In this document: piece by piece, positions 1 through 7,863 of the stretch
How the letters are laid out: each line of letters opens with the position of its first letter
How positions within the stretch are numbered: position 1 is the stretch's first letter
NCBI RefSeq assembly: GCF_003628435.1
Contig: NZ_RBZN01000001.1
Coordinates: forward strand, 155,912-219,911
Direction: 5' to 3'
DNA: 64,000 bases
Source of the DNA: Ureibacillus endophyticus
GTDB lineage: Bacteria > Bacillota > Bacilli > Bacillales_A > Planococcaceae
The notes under the pieces: generated by a model
Told to the model about the DNA's origin: nothing
The model's input: only the letters and a program-made list of their open reading frames with translations
The model's database searches: none
Translations under genes and position numbers: made by a program

Positions 1-1
1 T

Positions 2-349
2 GTTGTTGGAGTAGAGCCAAAGTATATGGGGATAGGACCAGTACCAGCAATCCAATCAGCGTTGAGAAAAGCAGATTTAACTTTAGACGATATCGATTTG
101 ATTGAAATTAATGAAGCTTTCTCTGCTCAATATTTAGCATGTCAAAAGGAATTAGGATTTGATTTAGAAATTGGTAATGTTAATGGCGGTGCGGTAGCAA
201 TTGGTCATCCATTAGCAGCGAGTGGTACGAGAATCTCTTTAACGTTACTTTATGAACTACGAAGAAGAAACGCTAAATATGGTGTAAGTGCAGTTTGTAT
301 TGGCGGTGGACAAGGAATCGCGGCTGTGTGGGAAAATTTAAGAAGCTAA
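2..349 (+). CDS. Thiolase (acetyl-CoA acyltransferase), C-terminal part
   Basis: Partial gene: the reading frame is open from the first bases of the window, so the start lies upstream. The visible part is the C-terminal thiolase domain. It carries the INEAFSAQ segment, the [15 protein letters not shown] segment with the catalytic His, and the CIGGGQG segment with the second catalytic Cys near the C-terminus. Thiolases cleave 3-ketoacyl-CoA with CoA, or run the reverse condensation. Substrate chain length cannot be told from this fragment. A strong terminator follows the stop, so it is the last gene of its unit. Confidence 0.92.
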   Translation, partial: VVGVEPKYMGIGPVPAIQSALRKADLTLDDIDLIEINEAFSAQYLACQKELGFDLEIGNVNGGAVAIGHPLAASGTRISLTLLYELRRRNAKYGVSAVCIGGGQGIAAVWENLRS

Positions 350-377
350 TACTACGATAAAAACTATTACTATATCA

Positions 378-406
378 GAATCCATTAATAAATGGGTTCT
401 TTTTTT
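378..406 (+). terminator. Rho-independent terminator after thiolase gene
   Basis: A 9-bp stem, GAATCCATT/AATGGGTTC with one G-T pair, and a 4-base loop are followed by seven T residues. Confidence 0.85.
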
Positions 407-515
407 ATGCAAGAATTATCTGGGTTAAGGAGTATTTTCATATATTTAGAATTCAATTTACTATTTATTCAATATATAATAAGGAAAGAAATTGGAATAC
501 AAAGGGGAAATGATT

Positions 516-1055
516 ATGTTGCAAAAAGAAGATACTGTACTTGTACTAATTGATATTCAAGGAAAGTTAGCTCAAATTGTTGATAATAGTGAAGAAGTGA
601 TAAGTAATATTGCAAAAGTAACTGAAGGTGTAAAAATATTGGGATTGCCGGTACTTTGGTTAGAACAATATCCAAAAGGACTTGGCCCAACTGTTGAACA
701 AATTTCACAACATTTAACAGATCAACAACCAATTGAAAAGATTACATTTAGTGCTTATGATACAGAAGAGTTTGTCCAACAATTAGAAGCAACAGGACGT
801 AAAAAAGTATTATTAGCAGGAATTGAAACACATATTTGTGTCTATCAAACAACAGCACACTTACTTGCTAATGGCTATGAGGTAGAAGTTTTAGCAGATT
901 GTGTTTCTTCACGAACAGCACAAAATTCTGCCATTGGACTACAAAAAATGGTCCAACTTGGTGCGAAAGTGACGAATGTCGAAATGGCATTATTTGAAAT
1001 GCTTCAGGTTGCTAAAGGAGATACATTTAAAGCAATTAGTAAACTTGTAAAATAA
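516..1055 (+). CDS. Isochorismatase-family cysteine hydrolase (YcaC-like)
   Basis: Protein of 179 residues covering the whole cysteine-hydrolase fold. The family's catalytic triad is visible: D13 in LVLIDIQGKL, K75 in PIEKITFSAYD, and C108 in AGIETHICVYQT. Members hydrolyse isochorismate, nicotinamide or other amides; the exact substrate cannot be assigned. I chose ATG 516 because AAAGGGG at 501-507 sits 8 bases upstream. ATG 510 is too close to that site and a TTG at 492 lies upstream of it. Terminators on both sides make it a single-gene unit. Confidence 0.88.
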   Translation: MLQKEDTVLVLIDIQGKLAQIVDNSEEVISNIAKVTEGVKILGLPVLWLEQYPKGLGPTVEQISQHLTDQQPIEKITFSAYDTEEFVQQLEATGRKKVLLAGIETHICVYQTTAHLLANGYEVEVLADCVSSRTAQNSAIGLQKMVQLGAKVTNVEMALFEMLQVAKGDTFKAISKLVK

Positions 1056-1067
1056 GAAATAGTTAAT

Positions 1068-1107
1068 CCGTACTATCACTGGTAGCAAAGTTGGTAGTAC
1101 GGTTTTT
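1068..1107 (+). terminator. Rho-independent terminator
   Basis: Inverted repeat CCGTACTATCA / TGGTAGTACGG followed by TTTTT, just after the isochorismatase-family gene. Confidence 0.8.
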
Positions 1108-1168
1108 AATTTATATATGATGTTAATAAAGCATAGACATACATTACCAATAAAAAAGGGGGAATGTA

Positions 1169-2602
1169 ATGTTAGCTACGTGGACCTGGGTGATTACGAT
1201 ACTACTAAGTCTTTTCTTTATTGGTATGTCTTTACGCTTCCGTAAAAAGTCGAGTGAAAGTTTTTTACAATTCGCTATAGCTGGTGGAACCTTACCATTT
1301 TTCTTAATTTTATTTACTGATATAGCAACAATTATGGGTGTTGGAAACTTTGTAGGACATTCTTCAAAGGGATTTGAAGTAGGTGTTGCGAATATCCCAT
1401 TTATTATTGGTGAGCAAGGATCAAAGATATTATTTGCTCTAATATTTGCAGGGTTTGCTGCACGTTTTACTTATAAAAGTATTGCAGAACTTTTAAATGA
1501 TCTCATACTACGGGATAAAGTCTCTCGTGCCATTGTGGGTATTTTGACTTCTGCCATTATGATTGCATGGATTGGTGGGCAAGCAAAGGGGATGGGTGCA
1601 TTATTTTCTGTATTTACTGGCGCGGACCCTCTTCCATTAATTTTCTTCTTTTCTGCTGTATTTATTATTTATACAACAGTTGGTGGTATGTTATCCGTTG
1701 TATGGACCGACTTCGTTCAAGGGGTATTACTATTAGGTCTTGCCGTATGGTTCTATATTAAGGTATTTGCAAAGGTCGATTTTAGCTACTCTAATCTTCA
1801 AACGATGTTAGCTGATGTAGGTGCTAGTCACTTAACGGAATTAAGTATTTCCGGTTGGGAAGTCTTAAATCTATTCATTACTGGGTGTTTTGGTATTTTA
1901 GCTGCTCAAGTATATTGGCAAAGAAGTTTTGCTGCAGTGAATCCAAAAGCAGCGAGTCGAGCAATGTTTTATAGTGGTATTGCTGCAATCATCTTTACTA
2001 TTTTAGCCTCTGTTTCAGGTATGATAGTGAAAGCGATTAATCCAGATGTTGAAGCTAGTAATGCGATTTCTTGGCTTATTTTAAACGAGATGACTCAGTT
2101 AGTAGCGATTTTATTCTTTATTTTAATCTACTTAGCAGCCATTTCTAGTGCTTCTTCACAATTACATTCGGCAGCCATTGTTATTGTGAATGATCTAATT
2201 ATTCCATTTTCGAAAGAGTTAAAGGATCAAAGAATAATTGCTATTTCAAGATGGCTAGTAGTTTTAGTGGGGATTTTCTCTATTTTAGCAGCGGTATATT
2301 CAGAATCCATTATCAGTTTATTCTCCTTCGCGTATACGATGACTGGTGGAGGGGTCGTACCTGTATTAATTATCGGGCTTATATGGAAAAAGCGAAAATC
2401 TGAGAAATTTGAAATGGGTTCTCAAAATAGTAAAGTCTCCGTATGGGGCGGACGTATCGGCCTTGTATCAGGTGCTATTGTATCGGTAATATATGGTATC
2501 TTGTGGGGTGTATTAGTTTCTGCAATTTTAACGGTTTTAGTGTCTTTATTACTCCCAAATAAAACAGACTCGGATAGAACGATTAATATTGAGCATGCAT
2601 AA
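1169..2602 (+). CDS. Sodium:solute symporter family (SSS) transporter
   Basis: A 477-residue, strongly hydrophobic polytopic protein with about 13 predicted membrane segments, typical of the sodium/solute symporter family that includes proline, pantothenate and sialic acid permeases. The conserved mid-region VGGMLSVVWTDFVQG is characteristic of SSS proteins. ATG 1169 follows a GGGGG ribosome-binding site at 1158-1162. It is the first gene of a run with the oxidase subunits downstream (41 bases to the next start), so it probably imports the amine or imino acid they oxidise. The substrate itself is not determined. Confidence 0.88.
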   Translation: MLATWTWVITILLSLFFIGMSLRFRKKSSESFLQFAIAGGTLPFFLILFTDIATIMGVGNFVGHSSKGFEVGVANIPFIIGEQGSKILFALIFAGFAARFTYKSIAELLNDLILRDKVSRAIVGILTSAIMIAWIGGQAKGMGALFSVFTGADPLPLIFFFSAVFIIYTTVGGMLSVVWTDFVQGVLLLGLAVWFYIKVFAKVDFSYSNLQTMLADVGASHLTELSISGWEVLNLFITGCFGILAAQVYWQRSFAAVNPKAASRAMFYSGIAAIIFTILASVSGMIVKAINPDVEASNAISWLILNEMTQLVAILFFILIYLAAISSASSQLHSAAIVIVNDLIIPFSKELKDQRIIAISRWLVVLVGIFSILAAVYSESIISLFSFAYTMTGGGVVPVLIIGLIWKKRKSEKFEMGSQNSKVSVWGGRIGLVSGAIVSVIYGILWGVLVSAILTVLVSLLLPNKTDSDRTINIEHA

Positions 2603-2642
2603 TATAGGCTAAAACTTGGGTTTTATTTTGGGGGTATTGACG

Positions 2643-3803
2643 TTGAAGCAAAAGGTCATCGTCATCGGAGCAGGAATTATTGGAACATCAGTAGCTTATT
2701 ATTTATCCAAAAAAGATGTAAATGTTGTTCTGATTGATGCAAAGGATATTGCTGCAGGTACGTCAGGTGCATGTGACAAGGCAATAATGTTACAGTCGAA
2801 AAAGTCCGGGCCGACGCTAGCAATGGCGATGAAAAGCGCGGAATTGTATAAAAATCTTGAAGAAGAATTAGGGGAAGATTTAGAGTACGAAAACGGTGGC
2901 GGCATGATCTTAATTAATAATGAAGAGGAATTAAAAGTACTCTATGAACATGTTCAAAAGCAAAGAGAAGCTGGTTTAAAAGTTACAATTATTACTGGTG
3001 ATGAAGCAAGGAAGATAAACCCAAACCTGTCTCCAAAAATTTTAGCTGCTACTTGGTGTGAACAAGATGCAGAAGTAAATCCTCTTAAAACAGCCTTTGC
3101 CTATGCAAAGGCTGCATCTAAAGCAAATATGACAATGCACTTAAATTGTAAAGTTACAAACCTCATAGAAGTTAATGGTCGTGTAATCGGTGTAAATACA
3201 ACACAAGGTGAAATATATGGAGATTGCGTTGTACTTTGTTGTGGTGTATGGGTAACTAGTTTACTAAGTTCACTCCATTTAGAAGTACCGATTATGCCAC
3301 GAAAAGGCGTTATTTTAGTTACTGAAAAATTACCTAAAATAATAAATTGTAATATTTTAGGTGGTTCATATATTGTATCGAAATTACAAAAAGAACCGCC
3401 TGAAAAAAATCCATTAGGAATCGGACTATCAATGGGTCAAACGAAAAGTGGAAATCTATTAATTGGAGGTTCCAGGGAATTTGCTGGTTTTGATTCCTCT
3501 GTGAATAGCTTCATCCTAACGGAAATAGCTAAAAAGGCTATTGCTGCTTTTCCATGTTTACAGCATGTTAATTTAATTCGTTCCTTTGTTGGGTTCAGAC
3601 CATTCACTCCTGATAATTTACCAGTTATTGGAGAAGTTCCTACAGTTAGTGGGTTATATATTGCTGCTGGTCATGAGGGGGATGGTGTTGCACTAGCTCC
3701 TATCACGGGTCAAATGATTGCAGAAATAGTTACTGACCAAACAACTGAGATGGATTTAACACCATTTCATATGAGTCGTTTTTTTGAGAGTTTTACCTAC
3801 TAG
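2643..3803 (+). CDS. FAD-dependent oxidoreductase (DadA/HcnC/SoxB-type), catalytic subunit
   Basis: Glycine/D-amino-acid-oxidase-type flavoprotein of about 386 residues. The N-terminal Rossmann motif VIGAGIIG (residues 7-14) binds FAD. The C-terminal block with GFRPFTPDNLPVIG and YIAAGHEGDGV is typical of DadA, sarcosine oxidase beta and HcnC proteins. It lies with a small 2Fe-2S protein, an FAD/NAD protein and a BFD protein, which is the subunit set of hydrogen cyanide synthase and D-hydroxyproline/octopine/proline dehydrogenases. TTG 2643 was chosen because GGGGG at 2630-2634 is 8 bases upstream; a TTG at 2616 is possible but lacks a site. The substrate is unknown. Confidence 0.87.
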   Translation: MKQKVIVIGAGIIGTSVAYYLSKKDVNVVLIDAKDIAAGTSGACDKAIMLQSKKSGPTLAMAMKSAELYKNLEEELGEDLEYENGGGMILINNEEELKVLYEHVQKQREAGLKVTIITGDEARKINPNLSPKILAATWCEQDAEVNPLKTAFAYAKAASKANMTMHLNCKVTNLIEVNGRVIGVNTTQGEIYGDCVVLCCGVWVTSLLSSLHLEVPIMPRKGVILVTEKLPKIINCNILGGSYIVSKLQKEPPEKNPLGIGLSMGQTKSGNLLIGGSREFAGFDSSVNSFILTEIAKKAIAAFPCLQHVNLIRSFVGFRPFTPDNLPVIGEVPTVSGLYIAAGHEGDGVALAPITGQMIAEIVTDQTTEMDLTPFHMSRFFESFTY

Positions 3804-3831
3804 GTTAAATTCAAATTTGTGAGGGGTTACG

Positions 3832-4113
3832 ATGGCTAAGCAAAAAGAAATCCATTTTATCTTTAATGGGAAAGAAATAAAAGGGATTGAAGGACAGCCA
3901 ATAGCAGCAGCATTATTTAATAATGGAATACGAGCAATTCGTCAATGTGAGGTTACTGGGGAACAAAGAGGGGTCTATTGTGGAATTGGGCATTGTTTTG
4001 AATGTAGAGCAACAGTGAATGGCATTCCGGGAATACGTACTTGTTTAACCCTAATTGAAGAAAATATGATTGTCACAAGTAATCTTGCTGGTGTGCAAAA
4101 TGATGAAGTGTGA
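3832..4113 (+). CDS. Small [2Fe-2S] ferredoxin-like subunit (HcnA-like)
   Basis: A 93-residue protein with the Fer2_4-type pattern of multi-subunit amino-acid dehydrogenases. C50, C55, C58 and C71 (CGIGHCFEC then RTC) are the expected 2Fe-2S ligands; C39 is extra. It should pass electrons between the substrate-oxidising flavoprotein and the second FAD protein. ATG 3832 follows GAGGGG. It overlaps the next gene by 14 bases, which points to translational coupling and equal subunit production. Confidence 0.88.
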   Translation: MAKQKEIHFIFNGKEIKGIEGQPIAAALFNNGIRAIRQCEVTGEQRGVYCGIGHCFECRATVNGIPGIRTCLTLIEENMIVTSNLAGVQNDEV

Positions 4114-5302
4114 TGTTGTTATTATTGGTGCTGGCCCTGCTGGATTAACTGCTTCCATTGAACTTGCTTTAAAAGGTCTACAAGTAGTTATTGTGGATGA
4201 AAATTATCGTTCAGGTGGACGTTTGTTAGGGCAGTTATATGAGGACAGAAGAAAGAAACGAGTTTGGGCTGGGAAAATAATTGCAAAGGATTTGGCTGAC
4301 AAAGCAAAGGCACTAAGTGTGAAATTTTTATTTGACACATCCGTGTGGAAAATAGAGGATAAAAAAGTTTTTCTATCAAATGAAGTGGTAAAAGTGATAG
4401 AGGCAAAAGCAATTTTATTAGCTACGGGAGCAATAGAAAAAGCATTGCCTATACCTGGATGGCAAAAGGTAGGGGTCGTTACTGTCGGAGCAGCCCAAAC
4501 ATTTACGAATCTCCACAATGTTAAAATTGGGCAAAATGTTATTTTTGTTGGGATCGATCCACTATCCATTTCTGTCGCAATTGAAATGAAACATGCAGGG
4601 GTAAATGTGAAAGGCTTATTTTTACCACCTACTACAAACTTGTTAAATCAAAAATGCAATCCTAAAGAAGTACTAGAATCTGTTGCATCAGCTGCTGGAA
4701 TGGCGACAAATCCAATTTATCGTTTGGGTGGAAAATTTGTTCATGGTGCTTATACAAAACTTTTATTACATTTGCTGAAATATAAGCAACTAAAAATAAA
4801 TGGGATTCCCATTTATTTTAGAAAAGCAGTAACACAAATCAACGGCCGCGCAGAAGTTCAGAGTGTCAATGTAAGAAGTTTAAAGATTGATGGTGAAGTA
4901 ACAGAGGTTGAAAAAACTTTACATGTAGATACGGTTTGCCTATCTGGAGGGTTATTACCGCTGATTGATCTGTCTCAATTAGCTAATTGTGTCATTATAG
5001 ATATTCCTGAACTAGGTGGATTTGTTCCATTGCATAATGAACATTTGAAAACTACAGTAGAAGGAATTTATGTTGCAGGTAATATTACTGGTATTGAAGG
5101 TGCTCAAGTGGCAATGGCCCAAGGGAAACTTGCCGCAAGGAGTATTTTAAGAGAATTTAATTTAAGTAGTGAAAATGAAATATCTGTTGCATTTAATGAG
5201 ATAGAAAAGGCAAGAATTCTTTCGCCAATTACATTTCTTCCGGAAATTCGTAAAGGGAGACAAATTATGAGAGACAAATGGGAGGAGTATTTAAAAAGAT
5301 AG
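4100..5302 (+). CDS. NAD(P)/FAD-dependent oxidoreductase subunit (HcnB/OoxA-like), without fused BFD domain
   Basis: A 400-residue pyridine-nucleotide-disulphide-type flavoprotein. The FAD motif VVIIGAGPAG lies at residues 6-15, followed by VVIVDE at the end of the second strand. A late GIYVAGNITGIEGAQ segment is the usual flavin-contacting block. HcnB/OoxA/SoxA-like proteins often end in a BFD-type 2Fe-2S domain. Here that domain is a separate ORF in the same frame, divided from this gene only by its TAG stop. ATG 4100 (or 4103) overlaps the upstream stop. Confidence 0.87.
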   Translation: MMKCDVVIIGAGPAGLTASIELALKGLQVVIVDENYRSGGRLLGQLYEDRRKKRVWAGKIIAKDLADKAKALSVKFLFDTSVWKIEDKKVFLSNEVVKVIEAKAILLATGAIEKALPIPGWQKVGVVTVGAAQTFTNLHNVKIGQNVIFVGIDPLSISVAIEMKHAGVNVKGLFLPPTTNLLNQKCNPKEVLESVASAAGMATNPIYRLGGKFVHGAYTKLLLHLLKYKQLKINGIPIYFRKAVTQINGRAEVQSVNVRSLKIDGEVTEVEKTLHVDTVCLSGGLLPLIDLSQLANCVIIDIPELGGFVPLHNEHLKTTVEGIYVAGNITGIEGAQVAMAQGKLAARSILREFNLSSENEISVAFNEIEKARILSPITFLPEIRKGRQIMRDKWEEYLKR

Positions 5303-5551
5303 ATGGATGACCTATTAATATGCCGATGTGAAGGGGTATGCATGGGATTGATTTTAAAAGCGATAGATGAGGGAAGCACAAGTGTTCAAGGGGTTAAAAA
5401 AAGGACTCGAGCTGGAATGGGGTATTGTCAAGGAAGAACGTGTCAACCGATTTTGAGGGATATTTTACAAAAATCAATTGGTCAAAATGAAATAGAACAA
5501 ACCCAAAAAGCACAAGCACCGGTTCGTCCAATACCATTAGGGAAATTATAG
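5303..5551 (+). CDS. BFD-type [2Fe-2S]-binding protein
   Basis: An 82-residue protein with the bacterioferritin-associated-ferredoxin fold pattern: C7 and C9 (ICRC), then C42 and C47 (GYCQGRTC). ATG 5303 abuts the TAG of the upstream gene and is in the same reading frame, so the pair looks like a fused OoxA-type protein split by one stop codon. The nearest purine-rich site, GGGAGGAG at 5280-5287, is 15 bases away. Translation therefore probably depends on reinitiation by ribosomes finishing the upstream gene, or on rare readthrough. Confidence 0.85.
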   Translation: MDDLLICRCEGVCMGLILKAIDEGSTSVQGVKKRTRAGMGYCQGRTCQPILRDILQKSIGQNEIEQTQKAQAPVRPIPLGKL

Positions 5552-5690
5552 AAAAGGGCTTGTCCAGGAAGGTGAAATTTACTGAACAGCCCTCTTCTTA
5601 GCTTTGTTCCTGCGGTAGTCGAAAAAAATTTCCACTATCCTCGTCTCATATGAATTGTCTCAAAACAAGTTTTCAGACAATCCCTTTTCT
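5552..5690 (-). repeat. Three-hairpin intergenic element, copy B
   Basis: Read on the minus strand from the rnhC stop: a hairpin TTGTCTGAAAAC/GTTTTGAGACAA; a conserved core beginning GAGACGAGGAT with a second small hairpin and ending CGCAGGAACAAA; then a third hairpin starting AGGGCTGTTCAG and closing with CTGGACAAGCCCT. The same three-part layout with many shared bases is found on the plus strand at 7624-7806. It lies directly downstream of rnhC and also closes the convergent oxidase operon, so it may double as a bidirectional terminator. Confidence 0.75.
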
Positions 5691-6639
5691 ATTTTCTTTT
5701 TTTCTCAATTAAATGGCGGGCTTTATCGGTATTAGCAAAATGCCATTTCGCCATAGAGCGTAACGTTTCTTCTCCGTGTTTTAACCAAATATTCGCTGCC
5801 ATTTCATCAACTTTACCACTTGCTCCTTTTTGTAGTTCAGTTCCTACAATTTTACTTAGTCGATCCATTTCTCTTAAAAAGGCATAACGAGCTAAAATAG
5901 AGGCTGCTGCAACGGCGCTATGTAGTTGTTCAGCTTTTGTTGAGAATAATACATTTTCACGAACAATTTCTTTCTCATTTTTTAAATGGTTATAGTAAAT
6001 ATTTCGTTCTGCAAACTGGTCAATTAAAATATAATCTGGTTTTTTAGGCGCAATTTTCGATAAAACATTTTTTAACGCTTGATTATGAAGCATTGCTTTT
6101 ATTTTTCCTTGAGAATAGCCTTTTGCTTGAAGCTGATTATATTTTTCGTTCCGTAAAGTTAATATGCTGTGGGGACAAATATTCATAATATCTGGAGCCA
6201 TTCTTGTCATAAGGGTGTCATTTAACATTTTTGAATCCTTAACACCAATTTCATAAATTAATTCAATTTTATCTTTTGGTACATAAACAGCTGCAACCGT
6301 TACTGGTCCAAAGTAATCGCCAGTACCTGTTTCATCCGAACCGATAACCGACATTGTAGCAAAGTTCTCTGGAAGTTTATCGCCTTTTGCGTTAATTGCA
6401 TTGGGATTAGGGTTTTGTACAGGATTTTTTTCTTTCACTTCACCCCAACGACTTGCTTCACGTTTTGCACCGATTCCTTGAAACATTACTTTACCGGATT
6501 TATAAATCGTTATTGCTGTATCTGGAAGTTTAGCAGCAAAAATGACACCCGGTGCATTTCGTTCCACCGTAGAAGTTGCATAGTAAGTTTTTATTTCATT
6601 TTGTATCTCTGATGAAAGTTGTAACACAATATTCGACAT
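5689..6639 (-). CDS. rnhC: Ribonuclease HIII
   Basis: A 316-residue protein, the usual length for RNase HIII (about 310). An N-terminal TBP-like substrate-binding region precedes the RNase HII/HIII catalytic domain, which starts at about residue 99 with SDETGTGDYFGPV and supplies the first metal-binding Asp and Glu. It cuts RNA strands in RNA-DNA hybrids. The start at 6639 has GAAAGGGA upstream. Divergent zapA-cvpA-polX-mutS2 is the same neighbourhood as in B. subtilis. Confidence 0.96.
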   Translation of the reverse strand: MSNIVLQLSSEIQNEIKTYYATSTVERNAPGVIFAAKLPDTAITIYKSGKVMFQGIGAKREASRWGEVKEKNPVQNPNPNAINAKGDKLPENFATMSVIGSDETGTGDYFGPVTVAAVYVPKDKIELIYEIGVKDSKMLNDTLMTRMAPDIMNICPHSILTLRNEKYNQLQAKGYSQGKIKAMLHNQALKNVLSKIAPKKPDYILIDQFAERNIYYNHLKNEKEIVRENVLFSTKAEQLHSAVAAASILARYAFLREMDRLSKIVGTELQKGASGKVDEMAANIWLKHGEETLRSMAKWHFANTDKARHLIEKKRK

Positions 6640-6814
6640 AAGTTCGTCCCTTTCTTGGTTCGTTGTTCACATCAAAATACGTTTCATGTTATGATATGTA
6701 TTATAAATTTTCCAAATATATTCTAATTTGATAGAAATAAAACGATATAGATTATCGACTTTTTCTTTCATTTTGAAAGATTAGCTTGTTATATACGTTC
6801 TGGGAGGTATTATT

Positions 6815-7081
6815 TTGGTTGATCAGGAACAAGTAAAAAATCGAATAACCGTGGAAATTTACGGTCATTCTTATAAAATGGTAGGAACTGAATCGACTGG
6901 TCATATGCGATTAGTTGCATCCATAGTAGATGATAAAATGAAAGAAATACATATACATAATCCATCTTTAGATAGTTCAAAGTTAGCAGTACTTACAGCT
7001 GTTAATACTGTTCATGAACTATTAAAATTAAAAGAGCAAGTTGAACAGCTTGAAGAAGAGCTGAAAAAATTAAAGGGTTGA
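6815..7081 (+). CDS. zapA: Cell division protein ZapA
   Basis: An 88-residue protein with the ZapA pattern: an N-terminal globular part (residues about 8-50, including [12 protein letters not shown]) and a C-terminal coiled coil rich in Glu, Lys and Leu (about 58-87). ZapA bundles FtsZ filaments at the division ring. It starts at TTG 6815 behind GGGAGGT and is followed 5 bases after its stop by cvpA. The pair zapA-cvpA upstream of polX matches Bacillus gene order. Confidence 0.93.
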   Translation: MVDQEQVKNRITVEIYGHSYKMVGTESTGHMRLVASIVDDKMKEIHIHNPSLDSSKLAVLTAVNTVHELLKLKEQVEQLEEELKKLKG

Positions 7082-7086
7082 AATAA

Positions 7087-7623
7087 ATGTTAGATATTAT
7101 CTTATTACTGATTTTTGCTGGTAGTTTACTTGTTGGATTGAAACGTGGCTTTATTGTGCAAGCCATTCACTTATCTAGTTTTTTTATTGCACTACTAGTT
7201 GCGTATATCTATTATAAACCATTGGCAGAAAAATTTGTTTTATGGGTTCCTTATCCAGGAATTACACAAGATTCTTCCATGACGTTAATTTTAGATAGTT
7301 TAGATGTCGATCAAACGTTTTATCGAATTATTGCCTTTGCAGTAATTTTCTTTGTCGTTAAACTTGCAATGCAAATTTTAGCTTCTGTATTCGATTTCTT
7401 AAAGTATTTTCCTATATTAAACTCGGTGAATCGAGTTCTAGGTGCAGCACTTTGCTTTGTAGAGTTTTATTTTATTTTGTTTATTATTATGTATGTGTTA
7501 GCATTGATACCAATTAGTTCTGTTCAAAACTTAATGGGCAGTTCAATTATCGCTAATCTTATGTTAGAACATACACCGATTTTGACTAAAATTGTACAAA
7601 ATTGGTGGTATATTTATAAATAG
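7087..7623 (+). CDS. CvpA family membrane protein (YshB-like)
   Basis: A 178-residue integral membrane protein with about four hydrophobic segments (residues about 1-20, 25-42, 78-100 and 120-145), matching the CvpA (colicin V production) family. It starts with LDIILLLIFAGSLLVG and carries the common KRGF motif. The biochemical function of Bacillota members is not settled. It lies between zapA and polX, as yshB does in B. subtilis. A structured intergenic element begins immediately after its stop. Confidence 0.9.
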   Translation: MLDIILLLIFAGSLLVGLKRGFIVQAIHLSSFFIALLVAYIYYKPLAEKFVLWVPYPGITQDSSMTLILDSLDVDQTFYRIIAFAVIFFVVKLAMQILASVFDFLKYFPILNSVNRVLGAALCFVEFYFILFIIMYVLALIPISSVQNLMGSSIIANLMLEHTPILTKIVQNWWYIYK

Positions 7624-7806
7624 TAAAGGGGACGTCTGAAAATTTATTTTAGACGTCCCCTTTGAGACGAGGATGGTGGCATTTTAATGCGACCACCACA
7701 GGAGCACAATTTCTGTAACGAAACTTAAATATATTTACAACATTTTTTACAGAAATTTAATAAGAATAGGATAGGCTGTCTAGAAGAATTACATTTTCTG
7801 GACAGC
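7624..7806 (+). repeat. Three-hairpin intergenic element, copy A
   Basis: The element starts at the cvpA stop. Hairpin 1 is GGGGACGTCTGAAAA / TTTTAGACGTCCCC. The core begins GAGACGAGGAT and encloses a small hairpin TGGTGG...CCACCA before CAGGAGCA. Hairpin 3 is GGCTGTCTAGAA / TTCTGGACAGCC. An extra A/T-rich hairpin (TTTCTGTAA / TTACAGAAA) lies between core and hairpin 3, absent from copy B. Paired positions differ from copy B in compensatory fashion, arguing for a selected structure. It may also terminate zapA-cvpA transcription. Confidence 0.75.
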
Positions 7807-7863
7807 CACTTTCCTTTTTCACGATGACAAATTGAATCTATTTCGCATGGACGGAGGTTCTTT

